DNA from: Turbatrix aceti
Taxonomy: Eukaryota; Nematoda; Chromadorea; Rhabditida; Panagrolaimidae
Assembly (NCBI GenBank): GCA_963969345.1
Contig: CAXAKE010000002.1
Span: forward strand, 1-19,210
Direction: 5' to 3'
Length of the DNA: 19,210 nucleotides
Part shown: positions 1 through 9,244 of the stretch, in pieces
Layout of the letters: each line of letters begins with the position of its first letter
Numbering within the stretch: position 1 is the stretch's first letter
Program-made: the position numbers and the translations under genes
The notes under the pieces: model-generated
What the model was told of the DNA's origin: nothing
Seen by the model: the letters and a program-made list of their open reading frames with translations, nothing else
The model's database searches: none

Positions 1-25
1 GGTCGGGCCACAGGCCGGCCCAAAT

Positions 26-215
26 GCACGGATACTCTGCAAAAATGCACGGATACGAAAATCGCGCGCGGATACTCTGCAAAAATGCACGGATGTTTTC
101 TGTTGTTGTTTTTGTTGTGTCGGGCCGCATTTTATCCGTGCGCTTTTGCTGTGTATCCGTGCGGTTAACGCGTTTGCACGGATACTATTGCAAACCGCGC
201 GGATACTCACAGAGT
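26..215. repeat. Left subterminal array of the GCACGGATAC motif
   Basis: Motif starts are at 26, 47, 66, 87, 176 and 197 in the plus orientation (GCACGGATAC or GCGCGGATAC, the copy at 87 reading GCACGGATG), and at 134 and 155 in the reverse orientation (ATCCGTGCG). The first copies are spaced about 20-21 bp, roughly two helical turns. The orientation switch inside the array mirrors the right end of the same element. Confidence 0.75.
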
Positions 216-363
216 TCAAAAATGTTGCTGAATTCGACGACATTTTAAATAAAAAATCGTAACTCGATCAATAATTGAGTTTTGCATTCAAAAATTTTAG
301 GACATACCAAGTAAATGTGTACCTTCAAACGGCATATTTTATTTTTTTTTATTTAATCAAAAC

Positions 364-1047
364 TATCAAAATTGAAGGAGGTGTGGTAGAAAAATCACTA
401 CGGGCGAATAAAACGAGCTGGAAACAATATTGAAAGCAATTCTGAAGCCCAACAAAATTATCTAACTTATTTTTTACAAAAAAGTATACCATGTCAACTT
501 AGAAATGCCCAAAAAAAGGTTTCCAAAAAAATTTTCTAAGAAAAATTAGATTTTCGGAACTTTTTAGAACTTTGATCAAAAAACTGAGTACGCCATTGGA
601 TTCTGCGTTCATTTCTACCCCCGGTCCTATTTTTTCGTAAAAATGCGTTTGAACCGCGCTCAATGCCGAATTTTTTGCCGAACACTACTTTGAAAAATTT
701 TGGCGTCCTTTCATCAAAAAAAGTGGGGTTCAGAAGAAAATTTGCACTGGCGCGCGGAAAAATGATAAAATCCTGAAACAACCACTCCAGATGTAAAAGA
801 TACTGTAGAATGCGATGATGATTTTAGTTTTTGGATCACGCTTCGAAAAAGTTTCGAAAACGTTCCTATTATCATAATGTTGTCGGAAATTTCAATTTTT
901 CGGTAACTTTGAATTAATAATGATGGATTTTCATATTTTTACAAGATAGAGAATTTAGTTGTGCTTTGAAATCACTTTGAACTGGGTATTTAACTTTATT
1001 TTCGGGCGAGTAATGATTTTTCTAGTACACCTCCTTCAATTTTGTCA
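364..1047. mobile_element. Nested inverted-repeat (MITE-like) element
   Basis: Positions 364-412 and 995-1047 form an imperfect inverted repeat. Both arms contain AAAATTGAAGGAGGTGT, then a GTAGAAAAATCA-like stretch, then CGGGCGA, allowing for orientation. Similarity fades inward to about position 455. The 580 bp between the arms are AT-rich and I recognise no gene in them. It is probably a nonautonomous DNA element inserted into the larger 8-2324 element, though the arms could also be part of that element's own structure. The target duplication is not clear. Confidence 0.5.
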
Positions 1048-1363
1048 AAAATAAAAATTTTGTAAAACGCGATTAGGACTATTTAAAAGACAATGCTTGA
1101 TTATATTTTGTCAAAATTGAAAACATAAAAATATCTATTCAGAAACCAATGTTTTAGAATTTTCAAATTAATTTCGTCGAATTAATTTTACGACTTGCGC
1201 ATTCTGCGACTTTTCCATTGTTGAGGAGTCTCAACGCGAATGTTACTTCGCTGCGCTCGGCTGATCAGCCCAACTTTGTTCTTTTTTTTCTATGTTCTTT
1301 TTTTTTCTCGGGCGTGTTGTAATTGATGTTTTTTGGTATGATTTTATTTGTTTTTTGTTTCAG

Positions 1364-2058
1364 ATTCCTCCGGCGACCTCCTTCAAGCGACTGCGATCTA
1401 TCGGCAACCTTCTCAATGCTAACGTCGATGTCATGATGCTGCCAATGTAAGTTTTTTAACTTTTCAAAGTTTAGGGGTATAAAGACGAATTTTTTTGATA
1501 ACCAACCAAGTTTCACTCGGTTTTTTACCTTTTTTTGCGATTGTATGATGAGTTCATGCGATTTGTTAGGTAGGATTGCGCTGCGACAGATGGGGGCCAA
1601 GATCGGTTTCACAATCGCAGAAAAGGGAAAAAAATTGGTTGAAAGGCAGTTGGCATGAAATTGAGGGCACAAAAATTTTTGGGCTTCGTTATTGTTTTCA
1701 CCCAAAGTTTCAGATGACGTCAACATCTGGTTCTCTCCGAATTTACTGTAAGTTTGAAGAAAACCTTGGAAACCCAACTAACTCTTCTGTTTTTAGGTAA
1801 ACCGACTGCAATGAAGGGGACCTCGAAATCAACGTTCTTGGCATGGAAATGGACTGCGACGGCGACATGGAAGTCATCACAAGTCCCACGATGAATTTTG
1901 AAAACGAAGTATCAGCATCCAGAAAGAATCCAACTACCGGCACAAGAAACACGATGAGCCTGGAGAAACTGCGACGTCGGCGGCACCAACAAAAATTTTG
2001 TTCAATTATTGTATTTTTACGTTTTTCGGTGTTAATTAATTTGTGTATGGTTAATAAA
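1364..2058 (+). pseudogene. Remnant of a spliced gene inside the 8-2324 element
   Basis: Several splice-like pieces line up on the plus strand. A TTGTTTCAG acceptor precedes an open stretch 1364-1446 (begins IPPATSFKRLRSIGN) that ends at a GTAAGT donor. A second TTTCAG acceptor precedes a 34-base stretch (ACGTCAACATCTGG) that ends at another GTAAGT. A TTTTTAG acceptor at 1796 leads into an open region encoding DLEINVLGMEMDCDGD and then NPTTGTRNTMSLEKLRRRR. An AATAAA signal follows at 2053-2058. A GC-richer, possibly coding stretch lies upstream near 1206-1262. The phases do not join: the best acceptor at 1796 places TAA in the frame of the last exon, so the gene is decayed or my exon set is incomplete. 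I do not recognise the protein. It may be a host gene fragment captured by the transposon, or its own ancient gene. Confidence 0.35.
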
Positions 2059-2123
2059 TTTATCCTACAGAAAAAGCAATCGATAATGGGGCCGGGGAAA
2101 AATAATCAGCCGCCCGCAATTTA

Positions 2124-2308
2124 TCCGTGCATTTTTGCAAAGTATCCGTGCATTTTTGCAAAGTATCCGTGCATTTGGACCGCGTCGGCCGGCCTGGGAG
2201 CAAGCGAAAAAGCGCGCGGATACTGCTCAAAAGCGCACGGATACTGCTCAAAAGCGCGCGGATACTCCGTTACTCGTTTCCGTGCATTTTTGCAGAGTAT
2301 CCGTGCAT
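2124..2308. repeat. Right subterminal array of the same motif
   Basis: Reverse-oriented copies (ATCCGTGCAT) start at 2124, 2145 and 2166, exactly 21 bp apart. Forward copies (GCGCGGATAC or GCACGGATAC) follow at 2214, 2235 and 2256, also 21 bp apart. Two more reverse copies lie at 2278 and 2299. This gives eight copies, matching the left array in number and in mixed orientation. Confidence 0.75.
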
Positions 2309-2324
2309 TTGGGCCGGCCTGTGG

Positions 2325-2928
2325 GGTGGACTTTCCACACGCTTGTTCCAGTAACACGGACAGACGATCGTGCGTACATTGATTGTTCAGCTGCGTTGTC
2401 ACGCTGCATAGTTTGTCGGTCTTTCTGGAACGGAGGCAAACTTTTACGTTTTGAGCGTAGATTTTACACACACTTGTTCCAGTCGATTGTCCGTGTGCGC
2501 GGAACACGCATAATGCGCGTTCCTTTTTTCAATTTTGCAAATTCCGATGCTTTTTTTATCTCACAAATCGAAACAAATTTATTGTATTCTTATTAACAAG
2601 TAAATAATTAATACGAAGGACGGTGATAGTAGACAAGCAATATTCTGTTTCTGGATTGAGCGTCTGGCTGGGCATTGTAGACAAAAATATTGATAAAAAA
2701 GATGGGTTTTTCTATCGCATTTTGTTGCGAATTGTGTTATAAAATCCTTTTTTTTACGGAAGGATCAAGAAATGATTTCTTTTTTTTTCCTTGGGATATA
2801 CTGTGGGGATGCAATAAAAATTTCAAAAAAGCAGACAAAAATCAAGGCGATCACAGAAAAAAAAACTGATAATACTGATAAACTGATAAAACTGACAATT
2901 TTGTGAAACGAAAACGATTGAAAAACGT
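2325..2928. other. Intergenic stretch without a recognised gene
   Basis: Two copies of a ~24-bp motif (GACTTTCCACACGCTTGTTC at 2329 and GATTTTACACACACTTGTTC at 2460, each followed by CAGT) lie in its first part. A third, inverted copy is near the window end. Just downstream of the transposase stop is a short tandem of ACTGATAA-like units (about 2869-2897), which would fall in that gene's 3' untranslated region. No good AATAAA for the minus-strand gene is seen close to its stop; the nearest is about 350 bp away, near 2576. The open frame 2135-2596 shows no codon structure and is not called. Confidence 0.5.
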
Positions 2929-5900
2929 TTATAGCTCTTTTTCTGCAAATTTAATACCTTTGACGACATTGTAGTGACATTTACTACGGTAATCGAACAA
3001 CACTGTCAGTGGCTTTGGAAAGGTGTCGTTGTCTGCAATTAAAAAAGATGATGTTACAAATTAAGGTTCACCAAAAACACGTACCAATTTGGATTGCGGG
3101 TTGCCATATTGGTCGGGACTTTTTGTTTTTACCCCAATAGGAATGGATATTTATATCAAGAATTAGGGACAGCGCTGTGAGATGTCCCAAAGACACCCAA
3201 TGTCGGTTTTGGCCTGAAGTGTCTTTCCCAGATCGATGAATTTCTAAATCTCGCAGGATGTGTTCATCGTGTGTCAAGACGATTTTAGGACACTTCTGTT
3301 GTACAAAATCACAAACCAGCCGCCGGAAGGTAGAGTGGTATATTTCTTTACCTGTGATAGCAAAACTTATGGCACGATAGCCACAATTTCCGTCTCCTTC
3401 TATACCCGCAATCATTCCTGGTTCACAGTGGCGAATGTCTTCTCCCCGGAATCTGTTAAATAGGACATACTCATGAAAATGAATGTTTGTGTTGTATGGT
3501 GGTTCTCGAAGAATTTTGCAACGATCTTCGCACCAGCTTTTTGTTGGAGGATTGTATGGATGTAGTGGCAAATAATCCGTAACCTTGATGACATCATGTA
3601 TTGGCAAAATTGGGAAATCAAAAGGTGGTATAATAATTTTATCGTTTTCATTCATCATTAGGTTGATTTGCTCTTCAGTGTAGTTCTCATCGTCTTCATC
3701 CAACATGATATCCAATTCTTCGTCTGTGTTGTCGTTTTCGTCGTCGTTTTCGTTATTATTCAACATAAATTCATTACCGTCTTCATCCACAATAATAGCT
3801 TCATTTTCTTCCACATCTGTATTGCTTTTAACAATGTCCTGATGTTTTTCAGAATCGCAGCCATTGTTATCATTTAGTTTCGCCTTTTTCATTGCCGGGG
3901 CATTATGATCTGCTTGTCGATAACGCTTACGCACGGCTGTTTTGAACTGTTTTGTAGTTTTCAAGGATTTTGTATGAATTTCATGAATTAAGTAAGACAT
4001 ACGGTTGACGTGTTCGTAGTAAATATTAATTCGTTTCTTAGGATCAACACTTTTTATCGCTTCTTCAAAACTCGATTCATATGCCGCTCGTCTTTGCTCT
4101 AATTTTCTGTACCGCGAAGCCTGTAGACGTGTTCCAGGATTTTCGCCTTTAAGCGAATACAGTCTAGCCTCCCAAATTTCGCTTAGAGATTGGGCTTTTT
4201 CCATGTACTCTGACAGACGTTCATGTGTTCCTGAAAGTTAACATGCATTAAATAAAAAAGGAACTGGTTTTTGTGCATCTTTTATGAAATGTTTTGGAAT
4301 TTTGCATACGTACCGAATTTATGCTTTAAACCTGAATGGAAACCCTCGCAGGCATTAGTATTTGTTGTTCGTCCAAGTTTGTAGGACAACATTCTGTTGA
4401 CGTTCGATTGCAGTCGGTTGCTGAACCATTCGGCTCTTACATAATCGGCAAACCTAATGAGTTCATGTCTAGGCCACTCGTTTTTTGGAAAGTAATCAGG
4501 TCGTTGTGGTGGGTTGCACAATAAATTATCATACAGATAATACATAGCGGATGTTGGTAAAAACGGCAGTGCACAAAGCTGCCTAATCCATCTGCGTATA
4601 ATGTTTTGCTGAGCTTCATCCTCTTCCATTTTGTAATAACTTAGTAAACCGCAACTTCCCATGTGCCTAAATTTTTTGTCAATGCATGAATACATATTTT
4701 TTAACAACTGCTAAGAAATTATACTGCTTTCTAACGGACTCCAACTTTGGACTATAAGTAGCAGTCAAAGCAGTCATCTCTTTAACTTTGAATTTTGTAC
4801 AAAAAAATACTTAAGAAAAAGAATTCATGTCAGTGACAATGTATTGTGGTGCTTTTTAAAAGGCAAAAAAGTATAAAAAATCGCTGATTTAGCAAGAATC
4901 AGGAATACTAGACAGAAAGTAAATACTTTATAATTTGAAATTGAAAACATATAAAAAATTATAAAATCAAATTTTAAACATTATTCTTACCGAAAGATGT
5001 TTTGCGAATAGTGAAATAAGCAACCGAAAACTTTGTCCGGCCCATTTAACTTTTTAAGTGATTCTGCAAGTGCGACTTCGTAGTCGCAATGCACTCTTTC
5101 GAATGTGGGGACAACGTTTAATTCTTCCCATTTTTTAAGTATGGCGTTGATCACAATATCATACGATGCTTGATCTTTCGAGCGCATGTGTGCGTGAAGG
5201 ACTGGCACCCATTCGTCTCTTTCATCGCTGCCTTTCAATAGAGCTTGAAAATACAATGTTTGAAGCGCAGTCTCGGGGGCAGTATCGAAAGTTGCATCTA
5301 CTGCTAAAATCGGACCCTGAGCAAGATTACGAAGGCCCTCATCCGTAGCAAAAATGCAAATCTCTGGCGTGTCTAATAAACACCAACGAACTTCTTCACC
5401 ACCGCTTCTGATCGTTTTGTATTTGTCAGGCAAACTTCCGAATTCTATAGAAGGGAAACTCTTTCGATACCAGCTTTCAAGAGACGGGATTTCTCGGTGG
5501 TACACTCGAACTGCGCGTTCTATACCGGCTTTCAGTGCTTTTTTGAATGTCATTGCGTAACTGTTTTGTGGTTTCATGCCATTTTTACATGCAAGCCGGC
5601 CTTCTCTGCTTGTTTCTATCAGCATTATTTCTTCGTCTGTTAGTCCTTTACACTTGTGAGTTGGGTTTCCTAATAATTTGTCTTCGATACGCCAAATGTT
5701 GACACTGCATTTTGAGCATCTGTAGCGGTGTTTTCCATTTCGAAATCCGTATGGATTGAAACGATAGAGTCCTGTTTTCGTTCTTAACAAAATATGACTT
5801 CGATCAAGTCTGTTATTTAAATTTAGTGACCAATTATTAACTTCAGGTAGACGGCATCCAATGCCTAGCGAAATATTGTTAGCTTGTTGAATAACTTCGC

Positions 5901-5991
5901 TCACTTCATCAATAATGTCATCGCTAACAAATAATTTCTGCAGTTGAACACCCCAATTTGCGATTGATTCGGCTGCTTTCTTGATTTGTGC
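2929..5991 (-). CDS. MULE transposase fused to an OTU cysteine protease (four core exons)
   Basis: Exons read 5991-4991, 4666-4314, 4230-3085 and 3032-2929. Donors are GGTAAG, GGTACG and GGTACG, and acceptors are TTTAG, TTTCAG and TTGCAG. The phases (2, 1, 1) match at every joint, giving 868 codons with no internal stop. In order the protein holds: a FLYWCH-like zinc finger (RYRCSKC, then THKC); a MULE transposase core with first Asp in LAVDATFDTAP, second Asp in HCDYE, the C-x2-H motif CLFH, and the Glu in TNACEGFHSGL; a basic coiled segment; a ~60-residue acidic linker; and an OTU domain with GDGNCGYR (catalytic Asp/Cys) and the His in CHYNVV, supplied by the last 35-codon exon. MULE transposases cut and paste DNA; OTU proteins usually remove ubiquitin or process polyproteins. 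All expected catalytic residues are present, so activity is possible. The joint at 4666 is preferred over the acceptor at 4708 because only 4666 restores frame, giving QNIFRHMGSCGLL. A minor point is the 52-bp last intron, typical of nematodes. Confidence 0.82.
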
Positions 5992-6166
5992 CTAATAAAT
6001 TATTTACAGTCACATTTACAGTTATTTTACCCTGTTAGTATAATAAATTCAAATTAACCTTTTCATACGAAACGCACCCCCTTTTATGTTCTGAATTTTG
6101 TAAATCTAACATTAGTTTTGTACGATAAAAAAGTGTATGTATTGTAATGAAATACACATTTTTAAG

Positions 6167-7273
6167 GCGACCAAAAGTTTAAAGACAAACCAAAAGTTTA
6201 AGTGTATTTGCTACCTTTAAACGCAATGCTTCAGACTGGTATTTTTTTGACAAACACCCTTACGCATACCTTTAACATTGCAAAGTTTCGGACAAATTGG
6301 ATTGGAACCAAATTTTTGCCGTCCTAATTTGTTGTCGGGGGGTGTTCAAAAGTTTAAGGACAAGTTGTTTCACCGGCATTTTTGAAAAGTTTTTCTGCCG
6401 GTACATACCTTTATTATTTCACCATTACTCAGTGGTTAGTTATCATTAGACCAGATGTTAGGAGGCACAAATGACGACATACCTTTATATTGCAGAATAA
6501 TTGATTATTATGTGTGACTCATTGTTTGGTATTTCGGTAAAATCCAGGCGCTCTAAAAAATCAAAAATCCAGGCTCTCTAGTAGAATTCGGGGATATTGT
6601 GTTTCCGATATCAACTCTGTTGTCTCATAAAGGGCCTAAAATGATTGTACTTACTCCATACAGTGTCCTGAAAGTTAACCAACACGCTGTTGTGACGCAT
6701 ATTTTCAAGAAATTTTTTTTGCATGTTTTGGGAGAACCTCAAGTTCACCCAAGTTGATAAAAATGAAAATCCCGGCAAACAACGAGCTGTGAAAACAAGT
6801 CCTGTGACTGTAAAATGTTGCCTACACTCTGCTTGACATAATGAATTTTGATTTTCATCTTGCACAAAATTCGGGGTCAAATAATGGGTATTTTGCGTTT
6901 AATACAATGAGAGTACCTCATGACATCACTAAACGAAGCCAGTCGCCCTCTGTTTTTCCGGGAAATTTCTGTATCGTTACCAAACAATGAGTCACACATA
7001 ATAATCAATTATTCTGCAATATAAAGGTATGTACCGACAGAAAAACTTTTCAAAAATGCCGGTGAAACAACTTGTCCTTAAACTTTTGAACACCCCCCGA
7101 CAACAAATTAGGACGGCAAAAATTTGGTTCCAATCCAATTTGTCCGAAACTTTGCAATGTTAAAGGTATGCGTAAGGGTGTTTGTCAAAAAAATACCAGT
7201 CTGAAGCATTGCGTTTAAAGGTAGCAAATACACTTAAACTTTTGGTTTGTCTTTAAACTTTTGGTCGCTACTG
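6167..7273. mobile_element. Nonautonomous Tc1/mariner-like element with long inverted repeats
   Basis: The left arm (6167 to about 6531) and the right arm (about 6979-7268) are near-perfect inverted repeats. The right end reads, in reverse complement, TA then CAGTAGCGACCAAAAG, the usual look of a Tc1/mariner end beside a TA target. At the left end TA is followed by AGGCGACC, so a few terminal bases are lost. The inner ~450 bp show no recognisable transposase; the minus-strand open frame 6611-6880 has no motif. The element lies wholly inside the intron between the exons at 7295 and 5991 of the MULE-OTU gene, so it need not disrupt it. Its left arm carries a later insertion at 6415-6476. Confidence 0.72.
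6415..6476 (+). mobile_element. 62-bp tRNA-box-A-like insert with 12-bp target duplication
   Basis: The sequence ACATACCTTTAT occurs at 6403-6414 and again at 6477-6488, flanking 62 bp. The opposite arm of the enclosing inverted repeat has ACATACCTTTAT only once (in reverse complement), so it is the empty site. The insert contains ACTCAGTGGTTAGTTATCAT, which resembles the D-arm/box A region of a tRNA followed by the start of an anticodon arm (ATTAGACCAG). No box B is present. I infer a retroposed fragment of a tRNA or tRNA-derived SINE. The same core occurs at 14955-14998. Confidence 0.7.
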
Positions 7274-7294
7274 TATATTTATAATAGTACTTAC

Positions 7295-7997
7295 AATGAG
7301 GTTCAGAGCTTGCGCATCTTGGTGTTGCTTGTCTTCTTCTTGAGGTTGTGCTTCTACTTGTTGATCGTTGCTTTGCTTCTCTTGTTCATAATTTGTTTTC
7401 TCGGTTTTGTTTGCAATGGATAAAGTTTTCAACTGCAATTGGTTTTTCAGTTTTATTATTTTTTTTCAAATAAAAAAAAATTAATCACGAATCTTTCGAT
7501 TTTAATTTTTAAATGAAAGCATAAAGAGTCGCGACTATTTGGATCACTAATTGATTGTACTACTTGCGCGTACTCTAGTGTGTGTTTTGGGGAACCAACA
7601 AAACTAATTAATATCATTTAAATATAAACTGATTTATATTTAAATGATTTCTGAACAAGTTTAAGTGATACCTTGTTATTATGGATTTTAGGTTCGGAAT
7701 CAAACAAAATATAAAAAGTCTAAGAAGTCAAATAATATTAGCTATTAGCTACTGTGGAGTTTAAACAGAGTTGTGTATTATTTAACTTACGTTGTTAATT
7801 ATTCTAGACAAAGCCGGTTTGGTTGTTTTTATGAGCGGATCAAGTTCCCGGATGAGGTTGCGATATCCAGAAATACTTCCATCATTATAAGCTTTGAGAA
7901 TTTTTACGACGGGGGGATCAGACCATTTATATTCTTTCAAATTTTTGCTGTTATAATTTTTTAAGAATGCAGCGACGTTGGGGTTATCGAAGTCAAT
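7295..7997 (-). CDS. N-terminal exons of the MULE-OTU gene
   Basis: Two exons upstream of the core join in phase 0. The first is 7997-7791 (69 codons, begins IDFDNPNVAAFLKNYN), ending at a GTAAGT donor. The second is 7432-7295 (46 codons, rich in Gln, Glu and Lys), ending at a GTAAGT donor and running into the exon at 5991 through an intron that now contains an inserted mobile element. The join gives ALNLI then AQIKKAAES, a continuous helix-like segment, which supports it. The first exon has no in-frame ATG and must be entered from upstream. Its acceptor TATTTAAG is weaker than the others. No family is recognised for these 115 residues; they may mediate DNA binding or oligomerisation. Confidence 0.6.
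7613..7648. repeat. AT-rich hairpin in an intron
   Basis: ATCATTTAAATATA at 7613-7626 is the exact inverted repeat of 7635-7648, leaving an 8-base loop. It lies in the intron between the exons at 7791 and 7432 and overlaps the start of the 7644-7705 repeat. Function is unknown; it may be a remnant of a small insertion. Confidence 0.5.
7644..7705. repeat. Copy 1 of a ~65-bp direct repeat shared by the introns of the two genes
   Basis: ATGATTTCTGAACAAGTTT (7644-7662) and a TATGGATTTT...GGTTC.GAATCAAAC block (7680-7705) recur in the same order and orientation at 11643-11661 and 11689-11714, with 24 of 26 matches in the second block. The two ends of each copy are themselves partly inverted (GATTTCTGAAC against GTTCAGAATC), so it may be a tiny foldback element. 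Confidence 0.55.
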
Positions 7998-8067
7998 CTT
8001 AAATACATACCAGTTGTATTAAGTTGTTTTTTATTTATGTTTATTCGGTGTATTGAGAAAAGCATAC

Positions 8068-8535
8068 CTGTTGATCTCCACCGCCTCTTTGAATCGTTGC
8101 CTTTCTAAAAGCTTTGTGTTGGAAAATCCATGTTACGCAGCTACAAGCAATAACCCCGGTTATCAAAAATGCAATTGCCAAAGTCGTCGAAACTCTTTGA
8201 AAAGTAGAATTTTCCGTAAATGATTTTTCCAATAGGGAGTTTTTTCTGCAATAGATTGTTTTGTTAGTTACTCCATTTGTATTGTAGGCCATGACAAGAA
8301 TTTTTGAATTTTTTAATGTCTCTTGAGAAATGTCGGCGGTAAAAAAACCGTTTTTTAATAAAACTTTTTGACGTTTGTGTTCGAATATTAGCTCAGCTCT
8401 TTTCACGTTTTGTAGTGTTGCTGTCAGACGCAAGTTTTTACATTCAAGACTTGTAAAAACCGGTGTCACAGAATGAGTAACTGGAAAAGCCAAGATCGGT
8501 ATGAAAAGCGAAGACAGTGCTATCAAAGCAAACAT
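8068..8535 (-). CDS. Signal peptide/ectodomain/transmembrane exon at the head of the MULE-OTU gene
   Basis: The ATG at 8535 directly follows a TATTTCAG acceptor, fitting either a trans-splice site or the start of a second exon. The 156 residues comprise an N-terminal signal peptide (MFALIALSSLFIPILA), a ~95-residue ectodomain bounded by one Cys pair (LECKNLRL to IYCRK) with Asn-linked glycosylation sites (NKT, NST), a transmembrane helix (TTLAIAFLITGVIACSCV) and a basic tail. Reading through gives a stop at 8041-8043. However, a CAG/GTATGC donor at 8068 and the acceptor at 7998 define a 70-bp intron that joins in phase 0 to the transposase N-terminal exons. The predicted product would then be a membrane-anchored transposase of about 1138 residues, unless alternative splicing releases the two parts. 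The ectodomain is homologous to that encoded at 12170-12658. The protein family is unknown to me. Confidence 0.6.
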
Positions 8536-8931
8536 CTGAAATACGGAACATTAACATTTTGGTTTACATAGTGTTTTACAATGAGGAATATATTAAAATA
8601 AAACAAAAACATAGTATTTTAATTCAAAATTGTAAACGTAAAAATATATTTTAACAGAAAAATTGGAAAGAATATATTTATTATGTGAGCGTTGCCTCGC
8701 CACTATGAAAATTATTTTTTAGTAAAAGTATTTTTATCGAGTCGTGCTTACCCGAATATAGCAATATACAAAAACGCCAGATGGAATAAAAAGTATTTTT
8801 ATCCCGGATCTGATCATTTTATTATCGAGTCGTGCTAAATGTGTATCGGAACTTCTGCAAAAAAAGAACAAAAAACCGGGGATCAGGAGCGGAGCGGGAG
8901 TGGAGCAAAGAGCTGAGCGATTTCAGGAGCG
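8536..8931. other. Upstream region of the MULE-OTU gene with short direct repeats
   Basis: No gene is seen. TTATCGAGTCGTGCT occurs at 8734-8748 and again at 8822-8836, and AAAGTATTTTTATC occurs near 8725 and 8790, so a segment of about 65-88 bp appears partly duplicated. This lies about 200-300 bp upstream of the ATG of the minus-strand gene. It could belong to its promoter or be a fragment of another repeat. Confidence 0.4.
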
Positions 8932-9219
8932 GTCGAAAACGTCAACGGGACGAACTCGAGGTAAGGCCCGGCCGGTCCGCCTTTTTACCAATGGGTATAT
9001 TTGAAGCAAAATTTACAAAAATTTTACCGATTTGTTGAAAAAAATGAGTTGAAAAGCTAAAAATACACGTTGTTATTCATAATGGGGTAGGATTACTCAA
9101 AATGAGCAAGTTTTTGGTTCATTTTTGACCGTTTTGAATAAATTTTGTTCTAAAATTTTCTTTTTTTTTAAACCGGGCCGCGAACTTTCCCGGTCGACCC
9201 GGCCCGTTTGACACCCTTG
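8932..9219. mobile_element. Degraded copy of the GC-ended hAT-type MITE
   Basis: From about 8946 to 9219 the sequence matches the intact element at 18586-18930 in the same orientation. It includes GCCTTTTTACCAA, AAATACACGTTGTTATTCAT and GAGCAAGTTTTTGGTTCATT, and ends in TTTGACACCCTTG at 9219. The left terminus is damaged (AAACGTCAACGGG in place of GGGTGTCAACGGG) and no target duplication is visible, so this copy looks older or rearranged. It lies between the Env-like gene and the transposase gene and lengthens the spacer. Confidence 0.65.
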
Positions 9220-9244
9220 GACAGAAATACATCTTATTAGGCAA

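Larger units (their letters stand above)
8..2324. mobile_element. DNA-transposon-like element with terminal inverted repeats and subterminal motif arrays
   Basis: Positions 8-56 are the inverted repeat of 2276-2324, with one mismatch in 49 bp; the outer end reads CCACAGGCCGGCCCAAATGC. Inside each end lies a group of about eight copies of a ~21-bp unit built on GCACGGATACTCTGCAAAA, in both orientations. Paired termini plus subterminal arrays are typical of DNA transposons whose transposase binds repeated sites. The window begins only 7 bases outside the left end, so a target-site duplication cannot be judged. No transposase is visible inside. The interior holds a nested inverted-repeat element (364-1047) and a degraded spliced gene (about 1364-2058). 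I could not assign a superfamily. Confidence 0.6.

Noticed and set aside
26..215. CRISPR-like array
   Set aside because: Units are imperfect, in both orientations and without unique spacers; the DNA is eukaryotic.
24..248. Repetitive open frames (24-248, 2127-2354 and neighbours) with repeated MHGY or SVHF peptides
   Set aside because: The 21-bp motif arrays are a multiple of three, so they stay open in several frames without coding meaning.
3668..3877. Plus-strand open frame with a strongly hydrophobic, transmembrane-like protein
   Set aside because: It is antisense to the acidic Asp/Glu/Asn linker of the MULE-OTU protein; complementary codons of acidic residues read as Val/Phe/Ile.
4667..4707. 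TTAGCAG acceptor at 4708 as the start of the second core exon
   Set aside because: Joined to the donor at 4991 it gives an immediate stop, while the acceptor at 4667 restores the frame and the expected MULE sequence.
5904..5906. Start of the transposase at the GTG near 5904
   Set aside because: The frame stays open upstream to a splice acceptor at 5992 and joins in phase with further exons; no ATG is present there.
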